From positions 682,001 through 746,000 of the forward strand of contig NW_017962919.1 of the NCBI RefSeq assembly GCF_001661345.1: a stretch of DNA of 64,000 bases, read 5' to 3'. The translations under genes were made by a program, and so were the position numbers. The notes beneath the pieces are model-generated. The model saw nothing but the letters and a program-made list of their open reading frames with translations. It was not told where the DNA came from and did not search any database. Numbering within the stretch: position 1 is the first letter of the stretch; every line of letters begins with the position of its first letter. Positions 19,218 to 30,326 of this stretch are shown here, one piece after another. This DNA is from Ascoidea rubescens DSM 1968 (taxonomy: Eukaryota > Ascomycota > Saccharomycetes > Ascoideales > Ascoideaceae).

Positions 19218-22151
19218 ATGAATAATTACAATCTTGGGCTTTTGCACTCCTATCTATTGATTTTGAGTCCCTTTCAATCGTTTAAGGCTTTATTTCTTGA
19301 TGGCGTATCAAATGTTGGTATCGAGAAATCTTTAATCGAACCAATATCGTTGATTTTAAAAGGTCAATCAAATCAAGTGTTATCACTTGAAATCTTCAAA
19401 GATTTATTATTTGATGAAGAGTTGATAAAAAAAAAGGTTGTTTTAGAGTTTGGAAATGATACAAAAAAACGTCTCAATGTCTGCTTTAAAGACTATATCA
19501 ATGCAATCTTCGATAATATAGAAGAGTCCGATGATCTTAATCAAAACGAAAAATTGTTAAAGAAACATTTAATTTTAATTTTTGCAGTTTCTTTATTGCA
19601 GTTGTTTCTTCAATTAAATTTTACTGGTCCTAAAATTAACGAGGAAAAAGTTTCAGAGACAGTAAATCAATTTTTCAAACCGATTATTCATGAAAATGAT
19701 AAATTGGCTGATCAAATTTCAGAAGAGATATCTAAAAGCTTGAATTTAAATGGCCAATTTATTTACGAATTAACTAACCATCCATTTTTGTTACTATTTT
19801 CTTTACATTTATTAGAAAAATTATCTTTGACCGAAAAATCCTTATTAATAAGTAAGGAAATCGATGCTGAATCGTTATCAACTTCGACTTTAATTAATAA
19901 TAATAGAAGTGAAGACTCTGACAATGTTTTATTAGCAGCTTCAAACTGGTGGAGGTCTAGAGCCTTGCAAGTTCATATGTCTTTATTCTTTGAAATTTCC
20001 GGTCCACACGTTGTGGTTTCATCATTACTTTTAAACAAAACTCTATTGGATCCATTGATACATGAAATTAATAGAGATAATATTGCTGAGAATAAAAATA
20101 ACGAATTAATTAAAAATTTATATGCAAGATATTATTTGGAAAAAGTGAGAAGTTATTTACAAGCTGAAACTGAATCATTATGTTTGAATCCTTTGGATGA
20201 CTTGAATGATATAACTGGTTTTCAAATGGCATTGACTGGTGCAAAGGCTAAAAGAACAAAGTATCAGGAAAAATCAATAGCCAGCTTGATTTTATTAGCC
20301 CTATCTTCCAATGAGGATTTATTTGATGATTCCCATCTAATAAAGTCAAATGATAATACGATTGAAAATTTTAAATTAAACTCCGATTACATGTTGGAAA
20401 GACCAAAATATGAAGAAATTGGGGACAAAACTCTTATTGAAAATTTTAATCAAAATTCTGTTGACAGCGAAACCAGTTCCACTTTTTTTAATGCAATCCC
20501 TCTCCTATTAGAAAGTGGTTCTATTTCAGAGGATTTGAGAAACTTGGATCCAAACAATCAACCAAGATTGAATGATCTTGATAATATTCAATTATTATTG
20601 AGATTGGCAATTGTAAGACAGACATCTCCATCAAAAGATCCACTTGCTGAAGAAGAATTGTTGTCAATTGTTCAAAGAATTTTATTTACATCAGAAGAAG
20701 ATATCAAAACAAATGGGTCCAAAACCAACTGGTTAATTTTTTCAAAATGTCTATGGGAAAGATCATTAATTGAGTCAACCAAATCTAAAACTTTGGAAAG
20801 AGGTATATTGCAAATGGAGGCATTGGTTGAGGAATTGGGGATGTCAATGAATCATAAATATATCCCTGAAATTGGAAAAAATAACAAAGATGAACAAGAT
20901 TCTGATATAAGCGCTGAAAGACTAAGATTCGTTTATCAATTACCTTTATTACCAAGATGGGCAATGGATGTTGAATTAGCTGAAAAATATATGTCTGTGG
21001 GGCTAATAAAATCTTCTATTGAGATTTATGAAAGATTAAAATTAACTAATGATCTAGCCTTGTGTTACATGTCTATTGGACAAGAAAAAAATGCTGAAAA
21101 GTTATTACTTGAAAGAATTGAGAAAAAACCGGATGATGCTAGACCGTATTCAATTCTAGGAGATATTAGACAAGATACAACTTTATGGTTTAAAGCTTGG
21201 GAAGTTGGAAAATATTCTAATGCCAAAATATCTTTAGGTAAATATTATTATTACAATAAAAAACATAAAGATTTGGCAGAGTCTATGAAACATTTAAAAG
21301 ATGCATTAGCAATAAATCCCTTGAAGAAAAACAATTGGTTTTTTTATGGATGTGTAGCATTAGAGGCTTTGGATTATGAAACTGCAGCACAGGCATTCAC
21401 TAGATCTGTTGCAATTGATGACACTCAAACATTTGCTTGGTCTAATTTGAGTTCAGCCCTAGCAAACTTGAACAAAAATGAAGAAGCATTGAGTGCTTTA
21501 CAAAAAGCCGTTAGAAGCATAAAAGATTCTAATAAAAGTGGCAGTAAACTCTGGGAAAATTATTTAATAATAAGCTCCAGGTTACAAAAATGGAACCATG
21601 TATTGATAGCTGTAAAACAACTATCAAATTTGAAGAAAGATTCTTTAGGGGAGAAGAGTGTTGATCTTCCAGTAGTTCAAAAACTTGTTGAGGTTTTGGT
21701 TGAAAAGCCCTATCCAACAAATGAAAATGAAAAACTTACATTCTTTCAAAAAGATTGTATTCAGTATGTTTGTAATGATTTACCCAAATTAATTACAACA
21801 AGTACAAGATTATGGAAAGTCGTTGCAAAAGTTGAATTGTGGAGAAAGAAACCTTGGGAGTGTTTGGCTTGTTACGAGAAAGCATTCAGAGCAGTAATAC
21901 ACGATCCTAACTTGTCTAGTGAACAGGACATATGGAATAAGGCCGTTGAATGCTGTGAAGATTTGGTTGCTTCATATGAATCTCTTGGTGAGCTTCCAGG
22001 AAAATATGGAGCAGATGATGTGGTTTGTAAAAATTGGAGATACAAGTCAAAATCTTCTATAAGGAGTTTGATGAGTAAAGGGAAAAGAACGTGGGAAGAT
22101 TCAGATGGCTGGGAACGTCTTACAAAACTTAAGGAGCATTTGGGACTTTAA
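19218..22151 (+). CDS. EMW1: TPR protein, Ttc27/Emw1 family
   Basis: 977 residues; the S. cerevisiae homologue is about 904. The N-terminal ~550 residues are helical without clear repeats. From about 560 there is a run of tetratricopeptide repeats, with strong units around VELAEKYMSVGLIKSSIEIYERL, ARPYSILGDIRQDTTLWFKAWE and then AWSNLSSALANLNKNEEALSAL. The LPLLPRWAMDVELAEKY block and the DTTLWFKAWEVGKYSNAKISLG block are characteristic of Ttc27/Emw1. Yeast Emw1 is essential and linked to cell-wall integrity; TTC27 is implicated in assembly of large complexes, so a chaperone-adaptor role is plausible. It converges with the ABC transporter gene. Confidence 0.85.
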   Translation: MNNYNLGLLHSYLLILSPFQSFKALFLDGVSNVGIEKSLIEPISLILKGQSNQVLSLEIFKDLLFDEELIKKKVVLEFGNDTKKRLNVCFKDYINAIFDNIEESDDLNQNEKLLKKHLILIFAVSLLQLFLQLNFTGPKINEEKVSETVNQFFKPIIHENDKLADQISEEISKSLNLNGQFIYELTNHPFLLLFSLHLLEKLSLTEKSLLISKEIDAESLSTSTLINNNRSEDSDNVLLAASNWWRSRALQVHMSLFFEISGPHVVVSSLLLNKTLLDPLIHEINRDNIAENKNNELIKNLYARYYLEKVRSYLQAETESLCLNPLDDLNDITGFQMALTGAKAKRTKYQEKSIASLILLALSSNEDLFDDSHLIKSNDNTIENFKLNSDYMLERPKYEEIGDKTLIENFNQNSVDSETSSTFFNAIPLLLESGSISEDLRNLDPNNQPRLNDLDNIQLLLRLAIVRQTSPSKDPLAEEELLSIVQRILFTSEEDIKTNGSKTNWLIFSKCLWERSLIESTKSKTLERGILQMEALVEELGMSMNHKYIPEIGKNNKDEQDSDISAERLRFVYQLPLLPRWAMDVELAEKYMSVGLIKSSIEIYERLKLTNDLALCYMSIGQEKNAEKLLLERIEKKPDDARPYSILGDIRQDTTLWFKAWEVGKYSNAKISLGKYYYYNKKHKDLAESMKHLKDALAINPLKKNNWFFYGCVALEALDYETAAQAFTRSVAIDDTQTFAWSNLSSALANLNKNEEALSALQKAVRSIKDSNKSGSKLWENYLIISSRLQKWNHVLIAVKQLSNLKKDSLGEKSVDLPVVQKLVEVLVEKPYPTNENEKLTFFQKDCIQYVCNDLPKLITTSTRLWKVVAKVELWRKKPWECLACYEKAFRAVIHDPNLSSEQDIWNKAVECCEDLVASYESLGELPGKYGADDVVCKNWRYKSKSSIRSLMSKGKRTWEDSDGWERLTKLKEHLGL

Positions 22152-22358
22152 AAAAGAATGAAATGATTTAAATCGTTTTTTTCAGCCAAAGTGACAAAAC
22201 TAGTTTATAATTTTTGAAACATCTATTATAATAATTCTAATAAAAAAAAAATAAGATTAAATGAAAAGAATAAAATAAAATCTCAATAGAATTCTAAAAA
22301 AATTGATGCAAAGTAATAGTTTATTTTTATACTTTTAAAGGTAGTAATGAAAATATGA

Positions 22359-25300
22359 TCATAATTCCGATTTGGCTAAGTTAATAGATTTCCTAGAAGC
22401 AATTCTGGATAATTCAACTTCATATTCTTGTTCACTTTCAGACTTAGTTTCATTTTTAACTCTGTTCTTTGATTTAGGAACTCTAAGTAGCCAATAAAAG
22501 CCAGCTATAATGAAGAAATTGATGAAAATATAGCAAATAAAAATACCAAAGTTTCTCCACATTTCGCTATAAACACAGTTAGCTTTCTTAAGATATGCAT
22601 TAGTGCTTGACATGATACAATAGTGACAATAATCGGTAGCATTCCCATCCACTAAATATCCGCCAACAACAGAAATATAAGGTGTCATATATTGTAAACA
22701 GGTATAGCTGGTAGGTGGTTGAAATATTAACAATTCTGAATCACTACAAACAACAGGAGCATTAGCCAAACTTGCCGACATAATACCTTGGATCAAGTAT
22801 GTTAATGGCGAGACCCTATACATCCATTTCCAAAATCCAGGCATAAAATCTGGTCCAGCTAAAACACCACAGAAAGCCAAACACATAGTGAACAAAATTG
22901 TGGTTAAAATACCAGCAGTTTCTTTACGATCCAACCCAGCAATGACTGCTTGACCAAAACTAAGACTCCAGACGTAATACGTTATTGAAAATAACCAAAC
23001 TAGTGCTCCTCTCTCAGCAACTGTGTCGGTATAGCTAGCATTGTGGTATAAACCAACAGGATAGTACCAGCAGAAGAAAGCAATGGTACCACATAAGATA
23101 TTCCATGGAATTTCGCCAGTTATTTGAGCCAAAATGAAAGCAACCCAACTGAAAGTTTTTGATGGTCTTTCTCTAACTTCGTATATTTTTCTTTGAGTCA
23201 CAAAATTTTCGAACATTTGAAAGTTCAATGTTATAAAAATGACAGTATACATGAAGATTGAAAGCATTTGATTCTGCAAACCTTGTTGAGATCTGCTTGC
23301 ATTGAAAAACGAAAAACCATTGAATAATTCGGAGGCAATCGTTAATAGGATTTTTGACCAAATATACATTGGTGTTCTCCAATAATGTTGGAAAACTCTT
23401 ATCAATACCTGTTTATACTGGAAGAATAGTGGCGCTGCAAATTCTTTAAGTAGTTCATCAGAGTCGTCAACAGATTTTTTAATCAATTCTTTTTCCATTG
23501 ACTCTAATTCTCTCAATACTTTTTTGTGTTCCTCAGAGTTGGTCCAAACATCAAAATAATCTTTATCAGCATGAGACCCTGGAGCACTTCCAATCACATC
23601 TAACATCCATTCAGCAGGGTTAGCTTCTTTGGGGCATTTTTTGTTGCTATATTTTTCAAAGTAGTTAACAAGAATATTGCATTTTTCACCCAATTCTCCA
23701 AAATACACAGTTTTTCCTCCAGCCTCTAGCAAAAGCAAGTTATCAAATTCATCCAATAAAATTGCTGATGGTTGATGAATAGTACACAAAATAGCCTGGC
23801 CTTGGTCCGCCAATTTTCTAATTAATTTGCAAATGGACCAGGCAGTTTCTGAGTCCAAACCAGAAGTTGGCTCATCTAAAAATAAAAGCAAATCAGGTTT
23901 TGCTGCTAGTTCGACACCTATTGTTAATCTCTTACGTTGTTCGACGTTGAGACCTTCACCAGTAACACCAATGATTGCATCAGCGTATTTTTCCATTTCT
24001 AAAGTGGAAATAACACTTTCAACATATTCATCCTTTTCTTCTTTAGAAACACTATAAGGTTGTCTCAAATATGCACTGAATCTCAACGCTTCTCTTACTG
24101 TCGAAGTGGTGCCATGTAAATCTTGCTGTTGAACATAACCAGTAGATCGCTGAAATGATCTATCTCTCAAATGCCCATCAACAAACATATCGCCATAAAC
24201 GATACCCATCGTCACTCTATTTGCAAGAACATCTAATAGTGTAGTTTTTCCGGCTCCCGATGCACCCATTAAAGCTGTAACTGTTCCAGGTTTAACCCAA
24301 CCACAAACATTGTTTAATATTCTTCTTGTTTTACCCTTGATTTGAATATCATAGCAGACGTTCTTCCAATGAAAGATTCTATCACCACAAGAAATTTTCA
24401 TTTTCAAGCCATCAGAATCCTCAGCTTCTGTTATGACTTTTTTTTCGTTTATGTTTCCGGTTTCAATATCATTGGAAGTGTCAATTTTTTTTTGCTTTCT
24501 TAGTTTTCTTAAAGTCCTTTGTTGAAATAATAAAATCTCACCTTTTTGTTTTGCACCTTCATTATATTCACAAATAATTAGATATAGTAAAAGGAAAACC
24601 ACGATATATGCAATAATAATTCCAACATTTCTCCACTTGTGTGAATTATGATAATCAAAAGCTATTTCAATATAATCATCACCATTAACGTAGTTTGAAC
24701 CAAGTTTTGCTCCAACTGAGTTGCAAACATGATTCAAACTGCCTAAAGTATCATAAGTCGAGGTTGAGGGAACATTTAGAGAACATGTGTAATTCATTCC
24801 ATGGAACTCATTGGCCATAATTGATTCAAAAGTATATGCTAAAGGATCAATATAATTTATCCATCTTGACCATCCAAGCATGTAGTTAGTTGGAATAATA
24901 AAGCCCATAAAGATTGTAATAGCCAATAACAAAATTGAAGCAGGGGACATTGCTTCATACAAAGTTTTAGTGCAAGCACCTATACATCTGAAAATATGGG
25001 ACATGGCAAATGTGGACAAAATACCAACGAAGAAATAAAAGAAAAAATGGCCAGCTGTTCTTCTTAAGTTAACCATAAAGTAAAAAGGTATATTGAAACT
25101 AAGTGCAGTGAGAAGTTTATTGAGTAGTTCAGAGATAATCGAGGCTAAACCATCAGCAGCTGGATGATATAAAGCATAACCTTTGTGTTTTTCGACGATT
25201 GGTCTTGCTTCATATAAGGCAAGGATTTCCAAAATAGAAGCAAAAGCATTAAACAAAATGGCAATAAATAGAGCAGCCCCACGATAATAAAAAGATCCTG

Positions 25301-27005
25301 TATCGTTTGGTAGATCGAAAAATATAGAGCCAATAATTAACGATATTGCAAAATTACCACCAATATTTACAAGAGAATATCCCATGTTATTCCGAATTCT
25401 TTGAAAATTACGAATGATAATATATTTAACTTGCATCCAAAACGAAATCATGTATGGGGATTTTTTCCTTTGGAGTTTTGTTTGTTGAGCATAATGTCCT
25501 TGAACAAAATCAGATGAAGCTTGATTGTTATTTTTGTTTCTCTCGATATAGTCATCAACTTCTAAGACAAGATCTTTATACTGTTGAGAGTTTTTCCAGT
25601 AGGTTTCAAATTCTTGAGGAGTCCTGGGAACTTTATTTTCGTAACCCTTTTTAACAATTCTTTGAGCAGGATTGGTAAGTGAAGTTAAAAAGTCAGCAGT
25701 TGTTTGACGTTGGGGGCATTCGTAACCCATATTGAGGAAAAATGCTTTAGCCTTTTGGGTTGATCCAAAATAGATTTGATAGCCCTCGTATAACAAACAA
25801 ACTTTGTCGTATAAGTTATAAACTTCAGTTGAACATTGGTAAATTGAAACGAGGGTTGTATAATTCAATATATCAGCTTGGGTTCTAAGACATTTTGTAA
25901 ACTCGACAGCATTTGCAGCGTCCAAACCTCTAGTACTATTATCCCATAATTGGAAAGGAGCACCACATAACGAAGCCTCTGTGATACTTAATCGTTTTCT
26001 TTCACCACCAGAGATGCCTCTCATGAACTCATCACCAACCTTTGTATCCTTAACTTGAGATAAACCATACATTGCAAGATACACCTCGGTCATATGTTTA
26101 GCGTAAACTTCTCTTGAGATTCCAGGGATTCTGTTTCTTGGAGCTCTCATTTTGACAGCCAAATTCAAAGTTTCCCAAACAGTCAAATGAGGAAAATGGA
26201 TTTCTGTCTCTGCATTGTAGATAACTTCACCTCTGAAATTTTTTTTGATATCCTGTTGGTTTAAACCGTCATATGTGATTATCGATTGGTCATCGATTTC
26301 GAAACCATGAGTTCTTCCGGCAATTGATTTTAGGAAAGTACTGCAACCAGCACCAGGTCTACCTAATACAGCTAAAATTTCACCTGGATAGACTATACCA
26401 TCCATTTTTTTTAAGATATCAAAGTTTGTTTTAGGAGCAATACCTGGGATCAAATGGACAGTTTTATCGCATAGTTTATATATAAAGTTGCCAACATTTG
26501 TTTGGTAATCGGCATCAGAAGCAATACCATGGCTTCTCAAGTTTCTCCAAGCGACACCTAAGGTTAAGGGTTTATAATAGTCTGGGTCCTTATCAGTGAA
26601 TCTTCTTAGATTTTTGACCCAGTATCTTGAATTGAAATTGGGAGAATTGGGATCTAATCTTTCGTCAATTTTTTGAGTGTTAAAAGTGGAAACGCCAGGA
26701 ACTTCTGATTGTTGAGACATTGAGCTCAAAGTTTTGATTAAATTTAGGTCTTTTTTATTGTGATGAGTGGTAGAATCTATGTTAGAAACATTGGTAGGCA
26801 TACTATTATTAGATTGGTTTGTTAATTGTCTGGCTAATTCGTGGATTTTATTTCCAGTTGTCTGATCAAAACCATTGTAGGCTTGAGTGTGGGAATGAGA
26901 TTCTTCGGAGTCATTAGTAGTTGAGTTACTATTAAAAAAGTCTTTTTGTTGTATTGATATAGACATGTCGTCATTATTTGAAAGCTTATTCTTTTGAACA
27001 ATCAT
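22359..27005 (-). CDS. Full-length PDR-type ABC drug/lipid transporter (Cdr1/Pdr5 group)
   Basis: 1,548 residues in the order NBD1-TMD1-NBD2-TMD2, as in fungal PDR pumps. NBD1 carries the degenerate Walker A of the family (GRPGAGCST, residues ~215-223, Cys instead of Lys), signature SGGERKR and a Trp-Asp-Asn degenerate Walker B. NBD2 has canonical GASGAGKTT, a degenerate signature (LNVEQRKRLTIG) and LFLDEPTSGLDS. This asymmetry is typical of the group. Two sets of six hydrophobic segments follow the NBDs. A Cys-containing extracellular loop near the end (TSYTCLQYM, then DYCHYCIMSS) is also characteristic. The text is closest to Candida Cdr1-like pumps (YDGL, AETEIHFPHL, CPQRQTTADFLTSLTNPAQR). 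It probably exports xenobiotics and lipids at the plasma membrane. No PDRE (TCCGYGGA) was seen in the upstream 600 bp. Confidence 0.95.
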   Translation of the reverse strand: MIVQKNKLSNNDDMSISIQQKDFFNSNSTTNDSEESHSHTQAYNGFDQTTGNKIHELARQLTNQSNNSMPTNVSNIDSTTHHNKKDLNLIKTLSSMSQQSEVPGVSTFNTQKIDERLDPNSPNFNSRYWVKNLRRFTDKDPDYYKPLTLGVAWRNLRSHGIASDADYQTNVGNFIYKLCDKTVHLIPGIAPKTNFDILKKMDGIVYPGEILAVLGRPGAGCSTFLKSIAGRTHGFEIDDQSIITYDGLNQQDIKKNFRGEVIYNAETEIHFPHLTVWETLNLAVKMRAPRNRIPGISREVYAKHMTEVYLAMYGLSQVKDTKVGDEFMRGISGGERKRLSITEASLCGAPFQLWDNSTRGLDAANAVEFTKCLRTQADILNYTTLVSIYQCSTEVYNLYDKVCLLYEGYQIYFGSTQKAKAFFLNMGYECPQRQTTADFLTSLTNPAQRIVKKGYENKVPRTPQEFETYWKNSQQYKDLVLEVDDYIERNKNNNQASSDFVQGHYAQQTKLQRKKSPYMISFWMQVKYIIIRNFQRIRNNMGYSLVNIGGNFAISLIIGSIFFDLPNDTGSFYYRGAALFIAILFNAFASILEILALYEARPIVEKHKGYALYHPAADGLASIISELLNKLLTALSFNIPFYFMVNLRRTAGHFFFYFFVGILSTFAMSHIFRCIGACTKTLYEAMSPASILLLAITIFMGFIIPTNYMLGWSRWINYIDPLAYTFESIMANEFHGMNYTCSLNVPSTSTYDTLGSLNHVCNSVGAKLGSNYVNGDDYIEIAFDYHNSHKWRNVGIIIAYIVVFLLLYLIICEYNEGAKQKGEILLFQQRTLRKLRKQKKIDTSNDIETGNINEKKVITEAEDSDGLKMKISCGDRIFHWKNVCYDIQIKGKTRRILNNVCGWVKPGTVTALMGASGAGKTTLLDVLANRVTMGIVYGDMFVDGHLRDRSFQRSTGYVQQQDLHGTTSTVREALRFSAYLRQPYSVSKEEKDEYVESVISTLEMEKYADAIIGVTGEGLNVEQRKRLTIGVELAAKPDLLLFLDEPTSGLDSETAWSICKLIRKLADQGQAILCTIHQPSAILLDEFDNLLLLEAGGKTVYFGELGEKCNILVNYFEKYSNKKCPKEANPAEWMLDVIGSAPGSHADKDYFDVWTNSEEHKKVLRELESMEKELIKKSVDDSDELLKEFAAPLFFQYKQVLIRVFQHYWRTPMYIWSKILLTIASELFNGFSFFNASRSQQGLQNQMLSIFMYTVIFITLNFQMFENFVTQRKIYEVRERPSKTFSWVAFILAQITGEIPWNILCGTIAFFCWYYPVGLYHNASYTDTVAERGALVWLFSITYYVWSLSFGQAVIAGLDRKETAGILTTILFTMCLAFCGVLAGPDFMPGFWKWMYRVSPLTYLIQGIMSASLANAPVVCSDSELLIFQPPTSYTCLQYMTPYISVVGGYLVDGNATDYCHYCIMSSTNAYLKKANCVYSEMWRNFGIFICYIFINFFIIAGFYWLLRVPKSKNRVKNETKSESEQEYEVELSRIASRKSINLAKSEL

Positions 27006-28364
27006 CCTTGATTTATAAGATTGAAATTATAATATAATAATGCACAGTATAAAATTGGAAGATAAATATTGAAAAAAAAACCAAAAATTGAATCCAAAGA
27101 GCATGAATTTATATCATTTTCAGTGAGTTTAATAAACTGGGTGTGGTTCTAAAAAGAAAATAATAGTTGAAAATGCATTTAGCTTCTGGGTTATCTTTAA
27201 AATTCTAGCTCATTAATAGCTGATAAAAGTATTTTGTTTTTGCCTTACACTGCTGCCAAAATATGGTTGAATACTAATGGAAAGCCCAAGTAGTATTGGA
27301 AAGTCAGAAGATATTGACAACTAGGTTTTCAAAAAACAGCAGCTGAATATTCGAGCCTTATTGGGAAAAGATTCAAAGCAAAAGATGCACAATTCATAGT
27401 AACAACTAACAATTTTGATGTAAAGACTGATATTCGCTGTGATCATATCAGTTAATCATTGCTTCTGGATAAGTTCAGGAAACCTTATAACGAGTGTTTT
27501 TGGCTTCTAGCAGTATAACTGCCTTCACATGCTAAGAATCACACAATGGAAGATTGAAAACCCGAAACTGTTCTCAAGCAAATAAGGTTCAATTGCAAAC
27601 CATCCGAGAGCATTTGCTTAAGAGCTGAGCAGCTCCATCAAATAGTCACCCAGAAGGCCTTTGGGCCTCTCTGACCATGGCATCGCAACAACGTCGGATG
27701 CTCTCTGGATCCTGTTAGCAGCTGGAAAACCACACATACCGAACCTTGACCATCCAGAAGCAGCAGCAGACCCAAAGAACAAAGCAGAAACAGCCCAGTC
27801 GTTGCTGGAGGCCTCCACCGGTGTGGCATTTTCGGCTGGAAAGCACCCAAACACGACAGAGGTTTCCTCTCACTCTCCAGCAGCGGTTCCACCACAGTTT
27901 CCGCGACAAGATCCTGCAGCCGAGCAGAAAGACAAGCTTTGTGTCATGTGAGGCGCGTCACGAGAACCTCAGCTGCTGTTATTACGTATTTTGTGCGTGT
28001 GTGTACAGCTACAAACGCGGCGCCGCAGAGATGGATCGTAAAGCTCAGACCGAAACAAGGCTCGTGGAAAATTCTAGAACCGTCGAGACAACTCTCCTCC
28101 AGAGCAAGGGCCGGTTCTGCAGTGGTCCTTTCTTTTCTAGAACTTTCGAATCACAACAAGAAGATTATCGCTTTGCTCTTCACAACTGGTATAAATACTT
28201 TTGCTACTTCCAGGATGTTTCTGTCTGTTTTTCTTCTTCAATTCATTAAGTGTTTATTAGATATTTCTCTTTAACCAAATTATAGAATTCTATACTATAA
28301 CACAACTTTTTTTTGTTAACGCTAGTTTAATCAGTTTTTATAACACATTTACAATATTCACATC
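27006..28364. promoter_or_regulatory. Divergent region, ABC transporter / HSP70
   Basis: 1.36 kb between divergent genes. The left half (to about 27550) is AT-rich and belongs to the transporter. About 27600-28130 is G+C-rich, open on both strands in several frames without recognisable product, and belongs to the HSP70 upstream region, which carries heat-shock elements and a TATA box (separate entry). The frames at 27618-28274 are not called: they have no domain, and the plus-strand ones overlap the promoter elements. Confidence 0.6.
28067..28197 (+). promoter_or_regulatory. Heat-shock elements and TATA box of the HSP70 gene
   Basis: Two perfect three-unit heat-shock elements are visible: GAAAATTCTAGAA at 28067-28079 (GAAnnTTCnnGAA) and TTCTAGAACTTTC at 28135-28147 (TTCnnGAAnnTTC). 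A TATAAATA element follows at 28190-28197, about 170 bp before the ATG. This spacing is what Hsf1-driven yeast SSA promoters show. Heat induction is inferred from the motifs. Confidence 0.88.
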
Positions 28365-30326
28365 ATGTCTAAAGCAATTGGTATTGATTTAGGTACAACA
28401 TACTCCTGTGTTGCTCATTTTACTAATGATAGAGTTGAAATCATTGCTAATGATCAAGGTAACAGAACCACTCCATCTTATGTGGCATTTACTGACACTG
28501 AGAGATTGATTGGTGATGCTGCCAAAAATCAAGCTGCTATGAACCCCAAAAACACTGTTTTTGATGCTAAAAGATTAATTGGTAGAAAATTCAGTGATAC
28601 TGAAGTTCAAACCGATATGAAACATTTCCCATTCAAAATCATTTCCAAAGCTGGAAAGCCAAATATTGAAGTTGAATTCAAAGGAGAAACCAAAGTCTTC
28701 AGTCCTGAAGAAATTTCATCAATGGTTTTAATTAAAATGAAGGAAACCGCAGAAAGTTATCTTGGTGGTACAGTCAAGGATGCTGTCATTACCGTTCCAG
28801 CTTACTTTAATGATTCACAAAGACAAGCTACCAAGGATGCTGGTTTAATTGCTGGAATGAATGTTTTAAGAATTATCAATGAACCAACTGCTGCCGCTAT
28901 TGCTTATGGTCTTGATAAAAAAGACAGTGGTGCTGGCGAACACAATGTTCTTATTTTTGATTTAGGTGGTGGTACTTTTGATGTCTCCTTATTGTCTATT
29001 GATGAAGGTATCTTTGAAGTTAAGGCTACCGCTGGTGATACCCATTTAGGTGGTGAAGATTTTGATAACAGATTGGTCAACCACTTTGCTAACGAGTTTA
29101 AGAGAAAATTTAGAAAAGATTTAAGCGGCAACCAAAGATCTTTACGTCGTCTCAGAACTGCTTGTGAAAGAGCAAAGAGAACTTTATCCTCTTCCACTCA
29201 AACATCAATTGAAATTGATTCATTATATGAAGGTGTTGATTTCTATACCTCAATCACTAGAGCTAGATTTGAAGAACTATGTGCCGATTTATTTAGATCT
29301 ACTGTTGACCCTGTTGAAAAAGTCCTTAAGGATTCCAAATTAGATAAATCTCAGGTTCATGAAATTGTTTTAGTCGGTGGTTCTACTAGAATACCAAAAG
29401 TCCAAAAACTTGTTTCTGACTTTTTCAATGGAAAACAGCCCAATAAATCAATCAACCCAGATGAAGCTGTTGCATATGGTGCTGCCGTCCAAGCTGCTAT
29501 CTTAACCGGTGATACCTCTTTCAAAACCCAAGACTTGTTGTTATTGGATGTCGCTCCATTATCATTAGGTATTGAAACCGCTGGTGGTGTTATGACTAAA
29601 TTGATTCCAAGAAACTCCACAATTCCAACAAAGAAATCAGAAATCTTCTCTACTTATGCTGACAATCAACCAGGTGTCTTGATTCAAGTATTTGAAGGTG
29701 AAAGAGCAAGAACTAGAGACAACAATCTTTTAGGTAAATTTGAATTGGCTGGTATTCCTCCAGCACCAAGAGGTGTTCCACAAATTGAAGTTACTTTTGA
29801 TATCGATGCCAACGGTATTTTGAATGTCTCAGCTGTTGAAAAGGGCACTGGTAAGTCTAATAAAATTACTATCACTAATGACAAAGGTAGATTATCAAAA
29901 GAAGATATCGACAGAATGGTTTCTGAAGCTGAAAAATTCAAAGAAGAGGATGCCAAGGAATCTGAAAGAGTTGGAGCTAAAAACGGACTAGAATCATACG
30001 CATATTCATTGAAAAACACATTGTCTGAATCAAAATTCAAAGAAAAAATTATTGAAAGTGAAAGAGAAGAATTAAGCAAAGCCATTGAAGAGACCATCAA
30101 ATGGTTAGATGAATCACAATCTGCTTCAACTGATGAATACAAAGACAGACAAAAGGAATTGGAAGAAAAGGCCAATCCAATTATGATGAAGTTCTATCAA
30201 GATGGTGGTGCTCCAGGTGGTGGTGCTCCAGGTGGCGGTGCTCCAGGTGGTGGATTCCCTGGTGGATTCCCTGGTGCTGGCCATCCAGGTGCATCATCTG
30301 GTCCAACTGTTGAAGAAGTTGATTAA
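28365..30326 (+). CDS. Cytosolic HSP70, Ssa type
   Basis: 653 residues. It starts [19 protein letters not shown] and has all three HSP70 signatures: [23 protein letters not shown] and [15 protein letters not shown]. The C-terminus has four GGGAPG-type repeats and ends PTVEEVD, the EEVD tail that docks TPR co-chaperones. Lack of a signal peptide or HDEL places it in the cytosol/nucleus, the Ssa group rather than Kar2, Ssc1 or Ssb. It refolds proteins with Hsp40 partners and helps organelle import. Its promoter has two perfect heat-shock elements, so this is likely an inducible paralogue (SSA1/SSA4-like); which one cannot be told. I found no in-frame CTG among its 653 codons. It is the last gene inside the loop bounded by the inverted repeats. 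Confidence 0.97.
   Translation: MSKAIGIDLGTTYSCVAHFTNDRVEIIANDQGNRTTPSYVAFTDTERLIGDAAKNQAAMNPKNTVFDAKRLIGRKFSDTEVQTDMKHFPFKIISKAGKPNIEVEFKGETKVFSPEEISSMVLIKMKETAESYLGGTVKDAVITVPAYFNDSQRQATKDAGLIAGMNVLRIINEPTAAAIAYGLDKKDSGAGEHNVLIFDLGGGTFDVSLLSIDEGIFEVKATAGDTHLGGEDFDNRLVNHFANEFKRKFRKDLSGNQRSLRRLRTACERAKRTLSSSTQTSIEIDSLYEGVDFYTSITRARFEELCADLFRSTVDPVEKVLKDSKLDKSQVHEIVLVGGSTRIPKVQKLVSDFFNGKQPNKSINPDEAVAYGAAVQAAILTGDTSFKTQDLLLLDVAPLSLGIETAGGVMTKLIPRNSTIPTKKSEIFSTYADNQPGVLIQVFEGERARTRDNNLLGKFELAGIPPAPRGVPQIEVTFDIDANGILNVSAVEKGTGKSNKITITNDKGRLSKEDIDRMVSEAEKFKEEDAKESERVGAKNGLESYAYSLKNTLSESKFKEKIIESEREELSKAIEETIKWLDESQSASTDEYKDRQKELEEKANPIMMKFYQDGGAPGGGAPGGGAPGGGFPGGFPGAGHPGASSGPTVEEVD

Noticed and set aside
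22359-27005. Frames such as 23173-23382, 23827-24057 and 25145-25333
   Set aside because: Other-frame shadows inside the ABC transporter gene.
27618-28274. Several 64-167 codon frames upstream of HSP70
   Set aside because: They overlap each other on both strands and the plus-strand ones cover the heat-shock elements and TATA box; no recognisable protein.
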